Notes: generated by a model from the letters alone, not told the origin. A DNA stretch of 64,000 nt from Labrenzia sp. OB1 (GCF_001624695.1 NZ_JSEP01000020.1:38529-102528), one strand, 5' to 3'; counted from the stretch's first letter, positions 54,625 through 63,704 are shown. A program made the numbers and translations.

Positions 54625-56172
54625 TCAGGACGGCTCGGAGACGTCGAAGGAGAAAGCCGATGACGTGTTCAGCCAGCCCGGGAATGCCTTGAAGCCCTTG
54701 ACGGATTTCTGCATTGCATGGGCCTGTGCACGCCAGTTGATAGGGACTTGCGGCACTTCCTCGAAATAGGCCTGGGCCAGGTCCTTGTAGATGGCCCCGC
54801 GCTCTTCCTCGTCCATTGTGGCACGGCCCTTTTCAAGCAGTTCATCGATGCGAGCTGACTCGAATCCGAAGGACTTAGTGTAGTTTGCCGGCCCGGAATG
54901 GAGGAGGGGCCAGAGAGCGTTCGGGTCGTTGTAAAAGCCTGAAAGACCGTGCACGGCGATATCGTAGTCGCCTTCCTTGCCCTTCTTCACGCGCGTCGCC
55001 CAGTCCGGGAGATCCAGCGTCGCGTTGATGCCGATCATCTGCAGATAGGCCTGGACGATGGCGGCCGTGTCCTGGTGCATGCCGTAGGTCGATGTGGACA
55101 GCAGGCGGCAGGAGAAGCCGTTGGGATAACCTGCTTCGGCAAGAAGTCGCTTGGCCTTTTCAGGATCGAAGGAATATTCGATCGTGGGATCGGAGACGTC
55201 GTAGGGAGATCCTGGAGGGTTTGGAAAACCCGTCAGCTGCGTGCCTCTTCCGGCGAAGACCGCGTCGATGACATCCTGCCGCTGGATGGCATAGCCAACC
55301 GCCTGACGCACCTTTGGAACCTTGAAGGGCCCGTCCTTGGCGACATTGAAGAGCACGAGCATGAATGGGCTGACCGTTGCGCCGATGTTGAGGGTCTCGG
55401 ACTGCTCGACCGCGTCGAACTGCGGCCAGGGCAGGTATTCGATGACATCGACATCGCCGGTTTCCAGCGCGGCATAGCGCAGATTCTGGTCAGCATAGGC
55501 AGTAAAGCGGATCTTGTCGCAGATTGGCTCGCCCTTGCTGTAGAAGTCGGCGAATTTGGTGACTTCGACGAAGACGCCGCGCTCTTCCGAGCTCTTGGTA
55601 AAGGGGCCGCAGCCGACCGGGTCGTCCGCGGAGCTGCCTTTCCAGACGAGGCCGGCGCAGTAATTGGCGAGCTCCTTGAGGAAGATGGCGGACGGTTGCT
55701 TGAGTGAAAACCTGGCCGTCTTGGCGTCGACCGCCTCGACCTTGTCGATGTTGAGGAAGGAGGATTTCAGATAGGCGGATGAATCCTCTGCGATGATGGA
55801 TTCAAAGGTATGGACCACGTCTTCAGCGGTGACCGGTTCGCCATTGTGGAAGACCGCGTTGTCGCGCAGCTTGAAGACGACCGTGTTCGGATCCGGCCAT
55901 TCGTAGCTTTCGGCGACTTCCGGAATCAGGTTTGCCTCCGGATCGTAGCCCATAAGGCCACGGTAAAGGCAAAGCTTGACGTTGTTGGAAGACGCGCCGG
56001 TGTTGTTCCAGGGCGCCAGGCTGGGAGGAAAGGTCGACAGGCCATAGCGTAACGTCTCGCCGTCGGCAGCCCAGACACGGCCGGGAAGGGCCATGGCAGT
56101 CATGCCGGCGCCGATCCCTGTCAGAACAGCACGCCGGTTTGGGTTGAAATTCAATTCGGAACTATCGGGCAT
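54625..56172 (-). CDS. Peptide-type ABC transporter substrate-binding protein
   Basis: The 515-residue family 5 binding protein starts with a twin-arginine-like signal (NRRAVLTGIGAGMTAMAL, cut near VWAAD). Conserved parts are YRGLMGYDPEANLIPEVAES, FHNGEPVTAEDVVHTFE and KVRQAVGYAIQRQDVIDAVF. Ligands of this group include peptides, opines, nickel or other small nitrogen compounds; the ligand here is unknown. It is the first gene of the operon that ends with the creatininase gene and is divergent from the GGT-family gene. Confidence 0.91.
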   Translation of the reverse strand: MPDSSELNFNPNRRAVLTGIGAGMTAMALPGRVWAADGETLRYGLSTFPPSLAPWNNTGASSNNVKLCLYRGLMGYDPEANLIPEVAESYEWPDPNTVVFKLRDNAVFHNGEPVTAEDVVHTFESIIAEDSSAYLKSSFLNIDKVEAVDAKTARFSLKQPSAIFLKELANYCAGLVWKGSSADDPVGCGPFTKSSEERGVFVEVTKFADFYSKGEPICDKIRFTAYADQNLRYAALETGDVDVIEYLPWPQFDAVEQSETLNIGATVSPFMLVLFNVAKDGPFKVPKVRQAVGYAIQRQDVIDAVFAGRGTQLTGFPNPPGSPYDVSDPTIEYSFDPEKAKRLLAEAGYPNGFSCRLLSTSTYGMHQDTAAIVQAYLQMIGINATLDLPDWATRVKKGKEGDYDIAVHGLSGFYNDPNALWPLLHSGPANYTKSFGFESARIDELLEKGRATMDEEERGAIYKDLAQAYFEEVPQVPINWRAQAHAMQKSVKGFKAFPGWLNTSSAFSFDVSEPS

Positions 56173-56432
56173 TCTTGGTCACCCCGTTTTTGTTGCTGAA
56201 AGGTTTTCGTGCCGCTTCAAACGTCGGCTATCTGCTAAATTTCGCGCGATCCGGGCAGTGAATGTCCAATTGAAAAAATTTGTCTGCGCCAAAAAATAAT
56301 TTTCATCCGCAAAGCCCGGTGGCCTCGACGCCGGTCATAAATTTTCTTTTCCCGCATGAAAAAATTACCTTTTTGGCATCGTGCGGCAGCCGGGCTACGC
56401 TCCGGCGAAACTGCATGCCGGACGGAACGCAA

Positions 56433-58109
56433 ATGCCCCTCTCTTTTTCCTTCGAATGCGAAAAGCAACCAGCCTTCGGGCCTGGCGGCATGGTCGTGAC
56501 CAATCACCCCCTGGGAAGTTCGGCGGGGGCGGAGATGCTGGCGGCCGGCGGAAACGCTGTGGATGCGGCTGTCTCCGCCCTGCTGACATTGACGGTCGTG
56601 GAGCCGATGATGGTGGGTATCGCCGGGGGTGGGCTGGCCCATCTTCGCCTTGCCGACGGGACCCATGTGGTGATGGACGGGCTGGCCTGCGCGGCGAAAA
56701 GCATGCATCCGGCCATTTACGAGCCGGTTTCGGATGAACCGCCGGATTACATGGAGGCGAAGGACCGCCGCAATACGGTCGGGGCGTCGGCTGTGGCTGT
56801 GCCCGGCAATCTGGCTGCCTGGTGCCTGCTCCATGAAAAGCATGGCAAACTGCCCTTCGCCGATCTGGTCGAACCGGCCATTCGCGCGGCATCGCGCGGC
56901 TTCTTCGCAACGCATTATCTTGCCGGCGCCGTCAACGAGTTCAGACAGGACCTTGCCGCCGACCCGGCAATCGCGGAAGTTCTTCTGCCTGAAGGGCGCC
57001 CGCCGCTCTTCGGCGAGCGCATTTTCATGCATGATTATGCCGAAAGCCTGCGTCTGATCGCCCGTGAAGGCGCGGCGGCACTTCATGGCGGTTCTCTCGG
57101 GGCCGCGCTGGTGGAGCGCATGGCAACCGGCGGCCCCGATGCCGGCTGGGTGACGCTTGAGGATCTGAAGGCTTACCGGCCGGTCGAGCGCGGTGTGATC
57201 ACAGGATCCTATCGGGGCTACGAGATCATGGGACCGCCGCCTCCGGCCTCCTCGGGCGTTCACGTCACGCAGATGCTCAATATTCTCGAAGGGTATGACG
57301 TGGCGGGCATGGGGTTCGGCTCCGACGAGAGCCTCGATCTTCTGGCGCGAACCATTGCTCTGGCTTTCGCGGACCGCCGCGCGGCTTCAGGCGACCCCGA
57401 TTTTGTTGACGTTCCGGTGAACCGGCTGACCTCCAAATCCTATGCAGGGGACTGCCGTGAACGCCTCGGCGTCGCCGTTCCGCCGGCCGCGGGGTATGAA
57501 AGCCGGGATACGACCCATGTTACCGTCGCCGACAAGGACGGCAACATCGTTTCTGCCACCCATACGATCAACGGGTTGTTCGGCGCGCGGATCATGGTTC
57601 CCGGGACGGGGATCATTCCCAACAACTACATGATGAATTACGACCCGCATCCCGGACAGGCGCTCTCGATTGCCCCGGGCAAGCGCGTTCCCACATCCAT
57701 GGCGCCGATGATCGTGTGCAAGGACGGCGCACCGCGCTATGCGCTGGGTCTTCCCGGCGGACTGCGGATATTTCCGTCCGCCATGCAGTCGATCGTCAAT
57801 TTGATCGACCACGGCATGAGCCTGCAGCAAGCTGTCGAGGCTCCGCGTATCTGGACTCAAGGCCAGGAGGTGGAAATCGAACAACCACTGGCGCCGCTGA
57901 AAGATGCCTTGAGCGAAAAGGGGCACGAAATAAAGGTCATGCCGCACATCGGCGGCGGCATGAACGCAATCGCCTTCGAGGACGGCGGTCTTCGCGGCGC
58001 TGCCTGTTGGCGCGCCGACGGTACCGCGATCGGGATCGGTGGCGGTCTCGCCCGTCCGGGCGTCCGGTTCTGGCCGGATCGCGCACCTGACGACGAGGCA
58101 AAGGCGTGA
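56433..58109 (+). CDS. Gamma-glutamyltransferase-family Ntn-hydrolase
   Basis: The 558-residue protein shares the GGT fold: MVVTNHPLGSSAGAEMLAAG and NAVDAAVSALLTL at the start, PPPASSGVHVTQMLNILEGY in the middle, and the catalytic Thr at SRDTTHVTVADKDGNIVSAT, where self-cleavage would release the nucleophile. It has no signal peptide, unlike classical periplasmic GGT, so it acts in the cytosol; oxamate amidohydrolase-like or acylase roles are possible. I use the ATG at 56433 (GGAA 5 nt upstream); another in-frame ATG lies at 56415. Its stop overlaps a GTG of the dehydrogenase frame. Confidence 0.88.
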   Translation: MPLSFSFECEKQPAFGPGGMVVTNHPLGSSAGAEMLAAGGNAVDAAVSALLTLTVVEPMMVGIAGGGLAHLRLADGTHVVMDGLACAAKSMHPAIYEPVSDEPPDYMEAKDRRNTVGASAVAVPGNLAAWCLLHEKHGKLPFADLVEPAIRAASRGFFATHYLAGAVNEFRQDLAADPAIAEVLLPEGRPPLFGERIFMHDYAESLRLIAREGAAALHGGSLGAALVERMATGGPDAGWVTLEDLKAYRPVERGVITGSYRGYEIMGPPPPASSGVHVTQMLNILEGYDVAGMGFGSDESLDLLARTIALAFADRRAASGDPDFVDVPVNRLTSKSYAGDCRERLGVAVPPAAGYESRDTTHVTVADKDGNIVSATHTINGLFGARIMVPGTGIIPNNYMMNYDPHPGQALSIAPGKRVPTSMAPMIVCKDGAPRYALGLPGGLRIFPSAMQSIVNLIDHGMSLQQAVEAPRIWTQGQEVEIEQPLAPLKDALSEKGHEIKVMPHIGGGMNAIAFEDGGLRGAACWRADGTAIGIGGGLARPGVRFWPDRAPDDEAKA

Positions 58110-58129
58110 GGCCGGGAGCTTCCGGGAAT

Positions 58130-59089
58130 ATGACCAGGCTCGTCGTTCTGGACCCCATACCGGAGGAACGGCTTGACCGGATCCGTGCGTTTTTACCCGA
58201 GGGCTGGCAGATTTCGGCGGCAGATTCCCGGGACCCGCAGTCTCAGCTCAGAATTCTGCAGGGTGCTGACTGCGCCATCGTCTCGGACGTGGCGGTGACG
58301 GCGGAGATGATGGCGACGCCCGGGCTTCGCGCCATACACAAATGGGGCGTCGGCTATGACGCCATCGACTGTGACGCCGCCCGGATCAACGGGGTCCGGG
58401 TCCTGCGCACGACAGGGTCGAACGCCATTGCGGTCGCCGAAACGACGCTCGGGCTGATTCTGGCCCTCAACCGGAATCTGGTGCGCGGCCATAGTGCCGT
58501 TGCCGAAGGACGCTGGCCCAAGGCGGCATTGGCGGCCACATCCATGCAACTGACCGGCAAGACCGTCGGCATCGTGGGGCTCGGTTATGTCGGCAAGGCT
58601 CTCGCAGGGCTTCTGGCGGGGTTCGGTTGCCGGATACTGTATACGGGACGCGCGCCGCAAGACCCGGAAACCGAAACGGAACTTGGTGTCCGCTACGTTC
58701 CCTTGCAGGAACTGCTCGCGGAAGCCGACGTGGTGACGCTGAATTGCGCGCTTACCGAAGAAACGCGCGGAATGATCAACCGCGAGACGCTCGCGCTGAT
58801 GAAACCCGGTTCACTGCTGGTCAACACGGCCCGAGGCGGTGTCGTGATCGAGGCAGATCTGGCGGATGCTCTGAAAAGCGGTCATCTGCGCGGTGCCGCC
58901 AGTGATGTCTTCTCGCGGGAACCTGTCGAAGCAGGCAATCCGCTGATCGGCCTGGCGACGGCGATCAACACGCCGCATACGGCGGCGGTCTCCGCCGACA
59001 TGTTTGCGCCGACAGTCAAACGCATGGTCGATAACCTGAGCGCCGTTCTGGAGGGGCGGACACCGCCGCCTCTTGACGTGGTTGTGTAA
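58130..59089 (+). CDS. D-2-hydroxyacid dehydrogenase
   Basis: The 319-residue protein belongs to the phosphoglycerate/hydroxypyruvate dehydrogenase family: TVGIVGLGYVGKALAGLLAG for NAD binding, LLVNTARGGVVIEADLADAL with the catalytic Arg region, and INTPHTAAVSADM carrying the catalytic His. It probably reduces or oxidises a 2-hydroxy acid made by the GGT-family enzyme upstream. The ATG at 58130 has GGGAAT before it; a GTG at 58106 overlapping the previous stop is an alternative start. Confidence 0.88.
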   Translation: MTRLVVLDPIPEERLDRIRAFLPEGWQISAADSRDPQSQLRILQGADCAIVSDVAVTAEMMATPGLRAIHKWGVGYDAIDCDAARINGVRVLRTTGSNAIAVAETTLGLILALNRNLVRGHSAVAEGRWPKAALAATSMQLTGKTVGIVGLGYVGKALAGLLAGFGCRILYTGRAPQDPETETELGVRYVPLQELLAEADVVTLNCALTEETRGMINRETLALMKPGSLLVNTARGGVVIEADLADALKSGHLRGAASDVFSREPVEAGNPLIGLATAINTPHTAAVSADMFAPTVKRMVDNLSAVLEGRTPPPLDVVV

Positions 59090-59091
59090 CC

Positions 59092-59304
59092 GCCTACGAG
59101 TTTGCCCGGCTCTGGCGTTCCCTGAAGTGCGAATGCGTCTACCTGCATGCTTGAGAGACAGGATGGCAGGCTAAAGCCGGCATCGCGAAATGGATCACGT
59201 TGCTACAACCAAAGCGGCCTCATGCGACCCATGGCGGGAAGCTGCCCGCAGTGGTCTATTTCACCCAAATCGAAACCGACGAGCAGACCAAGAGAGTAGC
59301 TTAA
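59092..59304 (+). pseudogene. IS3-type transposase C-terminal remnant
   Basis: Right after the dehydrogenase stop, one reading frame gives RLWRSLKCECVYLHA, a TGA stop where transposases have Trp (59152-59154), then KAGIAKWIT, KRPHATHGGKLPAVVYF and KRVA with a terminal TAA at 59302-59304. This is the usual end of IS3-family transposases with the DDE domain tail. The internal stop and a local loss of the FYN motif (now LLQ) show decay. No terminal repeats or N-terminal part are present. Confidence 0.78.
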
Positions 59305-59339
59305 ATCACGCCGGATCCCCTCCAAAGGATGAGGAGTGG

Positions 59340-59423
59340 CTCAAAGAACGCTTGTATCGAACGCTACAACAGGATCACGCCACGCGCTGGCTATGGACAT
59401 ACAACAATGAGCGGCCCGACATG
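59340..59423 (+). pseudogene. Second IS3-type transposase fragment
   Basis: The stretch encodes LKERLYRTLQ then QDHATRWLWTYNNERPDM, which matches the C-terminal WLWTYNNxRPNM motif of another IS3-family transposase group. It then loses similarity. It lies 36 nt after the first remnant, so two different elements have decayed here. No inverted repeats could be found. Confidence 0.6.
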
Positions 59424-59610
59424 ACCCGCGGCGTAATCGGGAAAGGCGGTGCATTTGCCGTCTTTCCTTTTGAATACGAAGAAGCCAGGCCGGCTTTCGC
59501 AGCAGGCTCCTGAAGCTTCTCAGCTTGGGGCGCATCGTTTTGCGCGCGCCGATGAGATCTGGACAGCCCGGCGCAGTGGGCCGTCATAACTAACCTCACC
59601 AAACAAGACC

Positions 59611-59826
59611 CTACTGGATGGGGTGTTCAGCTACGCCTGCCAGTTCGCGCTGAACCTTCGACCGCGCAGTCTTGATGTTGTCGAGTACCTGAGGGCTGGT
59701 GTCGCTCGCCTCCTGTTTCTCTGCCAGGAACGTTGTCATGCGCGCATCCAGGTCGCGCAAGCGGGTTGTCGTGCGATGTCGCGGCTGAACCGCCGAAGGC
59801 GGAATGAAAAAGAACGGCCAGAACAT
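59611..59826 (-). CDS. Possible small protein of unknown function
   Basis: A 71-codon frame begins MFWPFFFIPPSAV, a short hydrophobic start, and continues with a charged, probably helical part (MTTFLAEKQEASDT, DNIKTARSKVQREL). Codon use is GC3-rich like real genes nearby, and a GAGGAG lies 12 nt before the start. It is transcribed with the DUF465 gene upstream on the same strand. I recognise no family and the call is tentative. Confidence 0.42.
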   Translation of the reverse strand: MFWPFFFIPPSAVQPRHRTTTRLRDLDARMTTFLAEKQEASDTSPQVLDNIKTARSKVQRELAGVAEHPIQ

Positions 59827-59880
59827 GAAAGGTACTTGCTCCTCGAAGTTTCAGGAAAGGGGAAGCCGCTTCTGCCGGCG

Positions 59881-60066
59881 TCAGGAGGCCAGCCTTTGGG
59901 GGAGCAGATGCGTCTCGACCCGCTCGATCTCGTCGCGCAGACGCAGCTTGAATTTTTTCAGTGAGCGGATGTGCAGCATGTCAGGGTAGGGGCGCATTTC
60001 CTCCTTCCGGATCAGACCGTCGAGAGTGCTGTGCTGACTGCGCAAGGATTTCAAACGGTTGTGCAT
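59881..60066 (-). CDS. DUF465 (YdcH-like) small protein
   Basis: The 61-residue protein matches the short DUF465 family: LKSLRSQHSTLDGLIRKEE, then RPYPDMLHIRSLKKFKLRL and RDEIERVE. These are cytosolic, coiled-coil-like proteins of unknown function that are common in alphaproteobacteria. The ATG at 60064-60066 has GAGGAGACAACC directly upstream, so the start is firm; the longer open frame behind it is a shadow of the LysR gene. It is divergent from the OxyR-like gene. Confidence 0.85.
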   Translation of the reverse strand: MHNRLKSLRSQHSTLDGLIRKEEMRPYPDMLHIRSLKKFKLRLRDEIERVETHLLPQRLAS

Positions 60067-60136
60067 GGTTGTCTCCTCATTAACATCGGCGTCTTGCCGA
60101 CACTCCGGATATGGGGGCCATGTGTTGATAGGAGAA

Positions 60137-60173
60137 ATACATTGTTTATATTGTGTGGATAGAAAAAAACTAT
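60137..60173. promoter_or_regulatory. OxyR-type binding site (four half-sites)
   Basis: Four tetramers, ATAC, ATAT, ATAG and CTAT, follow each other at exact 7-nt spacings (60137-60140, 60148-60151, 60159-60162, 60170-60173). This is the OxyR pattern ATAG-N7-CTAT-N7-ATAG-N7-CTAT with 14 of 16 bases matching; the right half is perfect. It lies 16-53 nt before the OxyR-like gene and about 70 nt from the divergent DUF465 gene. Confidence 0.7.
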
Positions 60174-60189
60174 CAATTGGGATTTCGAC

Positions 60190-61125
60190 ATGCGTTTCCG
60201 GCCATCTCCACGCCAGTTGGAGTATTTCGTTGCCCTCGCCGGATCGCTGCATTTCGGACAGGCCGCTGCCTCCTGCAACGTCTCGCAACCTACCTTGTCG
60301 TCCCAGTTCAAGCTGTTGGAAGATCAGCTCGGATCGGCTTTGCTCGAGCGGGGGAGCGGCGCGATCCGCCTGACTGCGGCGGGCGAACGGCTGCTGCCGC
60401 TGGCAAGGCGGGCCCTGGAAGATCTGGACGAAATCGTGACGGCGGCGCAGGCCGGTCAGGCGAATCTCGGCGGACTGATCCGCTTGGGGGTGTCGCCCAC
60501 ATTCGGGCCGTATTTCATGCCGCGACTGCTGCCCGCGCTCAAAAGCGAATATCCGGGGCTTGAGCTCTATATTCGGGAGGACAGGCCCAATTCTCTAGAA
60601 GAGGGGCTCGCGGCCGGCATCTTCGACTGCATTCTCACACCCGACATCACGCCGTCTGATCAATGGGCAGCAAAGGTCCTGTGCCGGGAGACCGTTCTTC
60701 TAGCCGTGCCAAGGAGCCATCCACTGGCCGGTCTGGAAGTCGTGCCGGTCTCGATGTTGCAGGACGAGAAGCTGCTCGCGCTCGGCCAGGGGTACCGCCT
60801 CCATGACGACGTTCAGGCGCTTGCTCGCACAGCAGGTGCGGATTTTCGCCAGGATTACGAAGGCACGAGCCTCGATGCGCTCCGCCAGATGGCCTCCATC
60901 GGCATGGGACTGGCCCTGTTTCCGGCTGCCTATATCGCCTCGGAGTTCGGCAAGGAGCCGGATCTTGTCCTGAAACGGGTCGAAGGCATGGCCATGCAGC
61001 GCCTGATCTACCTGGTGTGGCGGCGAGGAAGTGCCCGAACGGATCATTTCGAAAAGCTGCTGGACCTGGCGCTGCAGACGGCACGGGGCATGAACGTGGA
61101 AGGGGTAAGCGTCGAGCCGGGCTGA
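60190..61125 (+). CDS. OxyR-like LysR-family regulator without peroxidatic Cys
   Basis: The 311-residue protein resembles OxyR in its N-terminal half: PSPRQLEYFVALAGSLHFGQ, AAASCNVSQPTLSSQFKLLE, and REDRPNSLEEGLAAGIFDCI. At the place of the redox-active Cys of OxyR (GHCLRD in E. coli) it reads GYRLHDD, so the peroxide sensor Cys is missing near residue 203. It may sense another signal or be a metabolic LysR of the same branch. An OxyR-type site lies just upstream, which suggests autoregulation. Confidence 0.87.
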   Translation: MRFRPSPRQLEYFVALAGSLHFGQAAASCNVSQPTLSSQFKLLEDQLGSALLERGSGAIRLTAAGERLLPLARRALEDLDEIVTAAQAGQANLGGLIRLGVSPTFGPYFMPRLLPALKSEYPGLELYIREDRPNSLEEGLAAGIFDCILTPDITPSDQWAAKVLCRETVLLAVPRSHPLAGLEVVPVSMLQDEKLLALGQGYRLHDDVQALARTAGADFRQDYEGTSLDALRQMASIGMGLALFPAAYIASEFGKEPDLVLKRVEGMAMQRLIYLVWRRGSARTDHFEKLLDLALQTARGMNVEGVSVEPG

Positions 61126-61427
61126 ACCGGGGCCTGCTCGTTCTGTGGACCTGTCATGTTTTCTTTCCAGCCCCATTCAGGCATTCGATCCTCTCCGGGC
61201 GGACGTCAGCTTTCGTCAGTTCAGCGGAGTTGGTCGTTTGCCGTACAGCCTCGATCTGTCTTAATAACCACACACGGTGGCATGCTGAAAATCAGGCCTG
61301 GGGGTTCATCGCAGCATCGCGACAATTCAGGTTATCAGAAACCGAATGTGCTGAATAACTGCGTGCCATTCGAAATTGCGCGGCTCTCCAACCGAAGTTG
61401 CGCTACAATTTGAAATTTGAGGAAAAA
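61126..61427. other. Intergenic region without a gene
   Basis: About 300 nt between the LysR gene and the convergent tRNA-Thr hold only short open frames with poor codon use. No hairpin with a T tract, repeat or promoter stands out. Confidence 0.5.
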
Positions 61428-61503
61428 TGGTGCCGGCAGCAGGATTCGAACCCGCGACCCCGAGATTACAAATCACGTGCTCTACCAGCTGAGCTATACC
61501 GGC
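61428..61503 (-). tRNA. tRNA-Thr (anticodon TGT)
   Basis: Read on the minus strand, the 76-nt sequence folds with acceptor GCCGGTA/TGCCGGC, D arm GCTC-AGCTGGTA-GAGC, anticodon loop TTTGTAA giving TGT (Thr), and a T arm with GGTTCGAATCC. The CCA end is encoded (complement of TGG at 61428-61430). A T-T mismatch sits in the anticodon stem. Confidence 0.95.
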
Positions 61504-62023
61504 GCCGGGGATGGCTTCTAGCAGATTGGGCGGGCTTGTCCATGCCCCAAAACGAAAATTTCTGGTCTGGCCACAAAATTTCAATGTCTTACCGGAATTG
61601 CGGGCTCTTTGGGCCGCAGCAGGAAATACGGATGATTTGCCGGTCCTCAGTCTTGTGAGCTGATTGAAAGTGGGTCCTGCGAGGAGCATTGCCGGAAGCG
61701 GGGCTGCTCATGGCACGCTCAAACATCGCTTTGCGAGGACTTGCCACCGCCGTCCCGGTCCTAAGCCGGAATGCTATGCCTAGCGTAAGAGCCTTTGGTG
61801 CAAGACCCGGGGGACCGGAAGTCTGAGTCTTCCAAAAGTGCTATGGACTGGCGTTTCCGGTCATATGCGACGGACCGCGTGTGATGACGCCGGCTTAAGG
61901 CAGCGGCGGCCAGGGACGGGAAGCTTGGGTCGGAGGGCAGTATTCGGAGTAAAGGCTGCGGGTTTGGCGCGTGTCAACAGAACGAGTGGCGCCGTCTTCC
62001 CTCGGAACCAGGCCGGTCCGTGC
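61504..62023. other. Intergenic region without a gene
   Basis: The 520 nt between tRNA-Thr and rlmB have no open frame with convincing coding character on either strand. I see no repeat, hairpin-T terminator or second tRNA. Confidence 0.5.
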
Positions 62024-62860
62024 CTAAAGCCCCATCTTCATCCGCGCCACATATAATGACAGCGCGGCGGCGTTGGAGACGTTGAGGGAGCGGATCTCGC
62101 CGGGCATGTCGAGGCGGGCGGTGAGGCCGCAGGCCTCGCGCACACCGTGGCGCACGCCTTTTCCTTCAGAGCCGAGCACCAGCACGGTCCGGTCGGTGAA
62201 AGGCGTTTCCTCCAGGCTGGCGGTGCCGTCGCTGTCGAGAGCGATGCAGCCGAATCCCTCTTCGGTCATTTCCGCGATGAAACGCGCCATGTTCTTCACG
62301 CGCACATGTTTGATCATGTCGAGGGCGCCCGAGGCGGATTTGGCCAGCACTGAGCCTTCTTCCGGGGCATGGCGTTCGGTGGTGACGACCGCGTCGGCGC
62401 TCAGCGCGACGGCGGAACGCAGGATGGCGCCGACGTTATGCGGATCGGTGACCTGGTCGAGCGCCAGCACCAGACGGGCGTCCGTCAGGTGTTCCGGGCC
62501 ATAGGCGGGCAGGGGATCGGCTTCCAGAATCATGCCTTGGTGGACGGCATCCTTGGTCACCATCCGGTCGAGCGCCTTGGGCATCATCGGTTCGACCGGC
62601 ACGTCTATGGTGATGCCGCGCTCCTCAAGACGCCGCTGGGCGTTTTCCGTGGCGTAGAGTTTCAGCCGCTTGCGGTCGGGATTCGCGAAAGCGGCCTCGA
62701 CCGTGTGCAGGCCGTAAAGCAGGACCGGGCCGTCCGGCGGCAGGCCGGGACGGCGCGGCGCCGGTTTGCCGCCGCCCTTTTTGTAATGACCCGCTTTGGA
62801 ACCGCCCGCGCCGTGACCTGGTCGGGAGCGCGGACGCGCTGATTTGCTGTTTTCCGTCAT
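62024..62860 (-). CDS. rlmB: 23S rRNA (guanosine-2'-O)-methyltransferase RlmB
   Basis: The 278-residue SpoU-family protein has a basic, Gly-rich N-terminal tail, an RNA-binding L30-like part (GPVLLYGLHTVEAAFANPDR), and the trefoil-knot methylase motifs LALDQVTDPHNVGAILRSA, LVLGSEGKGVRHGV and IRSLNVSNAAALSLY. It methylates a conserved guanosine of 23S rRNA. Length is normal. Transcription runs towards the tRNA-Thr gene. Confidence 0.93.
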   Translation of the reverse strand: MTENSKSARPRSRPGHGAGGSKAGHYKKGGGKPAPRRPGLPPDGPVLLYGLHTVEAAFANPDRKRLKLYATENAQRRLEERGITIDVPVEPMMPKALDRMVTKDAVHQGMILEADPLPAYGPEHLTDARLVLALDQVTDPHNVGAILRSAVALSADAVVTTERHAPEEGSVLAKSASGALDMIKHVRVKNMARFIAEMTEEGFGCIALDSDGTASLEETPFTDRTVLVLGSEGKGVRHGVREACGLTARLDMPGEIRSLNVSNAAALSLYVARMKMGL

Positions 62861-63260
62861 GGCGCAGATCTAGCGGGTAAAAGCGGCAAGGGGAAGAGGC
62901 CGCAATGTCCCGAGGGCCGCGGCCGGAGGTTTTCAGGATGACCTTCAACCGGTAAAAAAGAAGCTGGCAGGTTGTCCACAGCCGGAGGTGAAAACGCGTC
63001 CGGGCCCCGATAAAACAACGATGGTGGGTGACAGGCAGCCGGGATCGGGGCACAGTTTGAATGCTGGTTGCCGGAGCAATCCCCAGCGCCCGAAGCGGCT
63101 GTTTCGGGCGTCTCCCTGATTTTGTTCATTTCTTTGCAAAATCGGCGTTGACAGGGCAGGTCCTCATCTGCATAACACGCGCCACAGGATTGCTCGCCCC
63201 ATCCGGGCGGGTTCTCAGGTCAAGCCATCCTGATTGCTTCGGCGTGAAGCAGGACGAGAT
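62861..63260. other. Intergenic region upstream of the tRNA-Tyr gene
   Basis: About 400 nt separate rlmB from the divergent tRNA genes. Short open frames here look like shadows. The only clear element is the sigma-70 promoter near its right end, listed separately. Confidence 0.5.
63148..63176 (+). promoter_or_regulatory. Sigma-70 promoter of the tRNA-Tyr/tRNA-Gly/tuf unit
   Basis: A perfect -35 TTGACA (63148-63153) is followed after exactly 17 nt by CATAAC (63171-63176), a fair -10. It lies about 85 nt before tRNA-Tyr, so it probably drives both tRNAs and perhaps tuf. Confidence 0.7.
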
Positions 63261-63345
63261 GGAGGAGTGCCCGAGTGGCTAAAGGGGACGGACTGTAAAT
63301 CCGTTGGCTATGCCTACGTTGGTTCGAATCCAACCTCCTCCACCA
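63261..63345 (+). tRNA. tRNA-Tyr (anticodon GTA)
   Basis: The 85-nt class II tRNA has acceptor GGAGGAG/CTCCTCC, anticodon loop CTGTAAA giving GTA (Tyr), a long variable arm and T arm GGTTCGAATCC, with encoded CCA at 63343-63345. It is followed 20 nt later by tRNA-Gly. Confidence 0.96.
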
Positions 63346-63365
63346 TCGTACTGATTCCTTGTTGT

Positions 63366-63439
63366 GCGGGTGTAGCTCAATGGTAGAGCAGCAGCCTTCC
63401 AAGCTGACGACGAGGGTTCGATTCCCTTCACCCGCTCCA
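63366..63439 (+). tRNA. tRNA-Gly (anticodon TCC)
   Basis: The 74-nt sequence has acceptor GCGGGTG/CACCCGC, D arm GCTC-AATGGTA-GAGC, anticodon loop CTTCCAA giving TCC (Gly) and T arm GGGTTCGATTCCC, with encoded CCA at the end. It lies between tRNA-Tyr and tuf, a common alphaproteobacterial order. Confidence 0.96.
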
Positions 63440-63704
63440 TCATGGGTGTTGATCGGAGTGTCCGGAACGGAAGGTTCTTCCGAACGGAAATCCTGACCGG
63501 ATCAGCCTGTTTTCATGTGGGCTCACGTGAAGGCGGAAAGCTGATCGACCCTAAAGTTGCGGAGTGTCCAATCGCCTGCGAGCGGACGCTCCGGAAGTTC
63601 TACGGGAAGCAATTCGTCGCTCGCGGATCTGTCCAAGGCGCCGGAGCGCGTCCCGCTCGAGCCTTTTATCGACCGACCCGAGTAGTGGACAGAGAGCGAC
63701 GCCG

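Noticed and set aside
56373..56387. Possible sigma-54 promoter (TTGGCATCGTGCGGC) before the GGT-family gene
   Set aside because: The spacing between the GG and GC elements is one base short of the required distance.
59190..59513. 107-codon plus-strand open frame as an intact gene
   Set aside because: It joins unrelated frames of two transposase remnants; only the WLWTYNNERPDM part resembles a protein.
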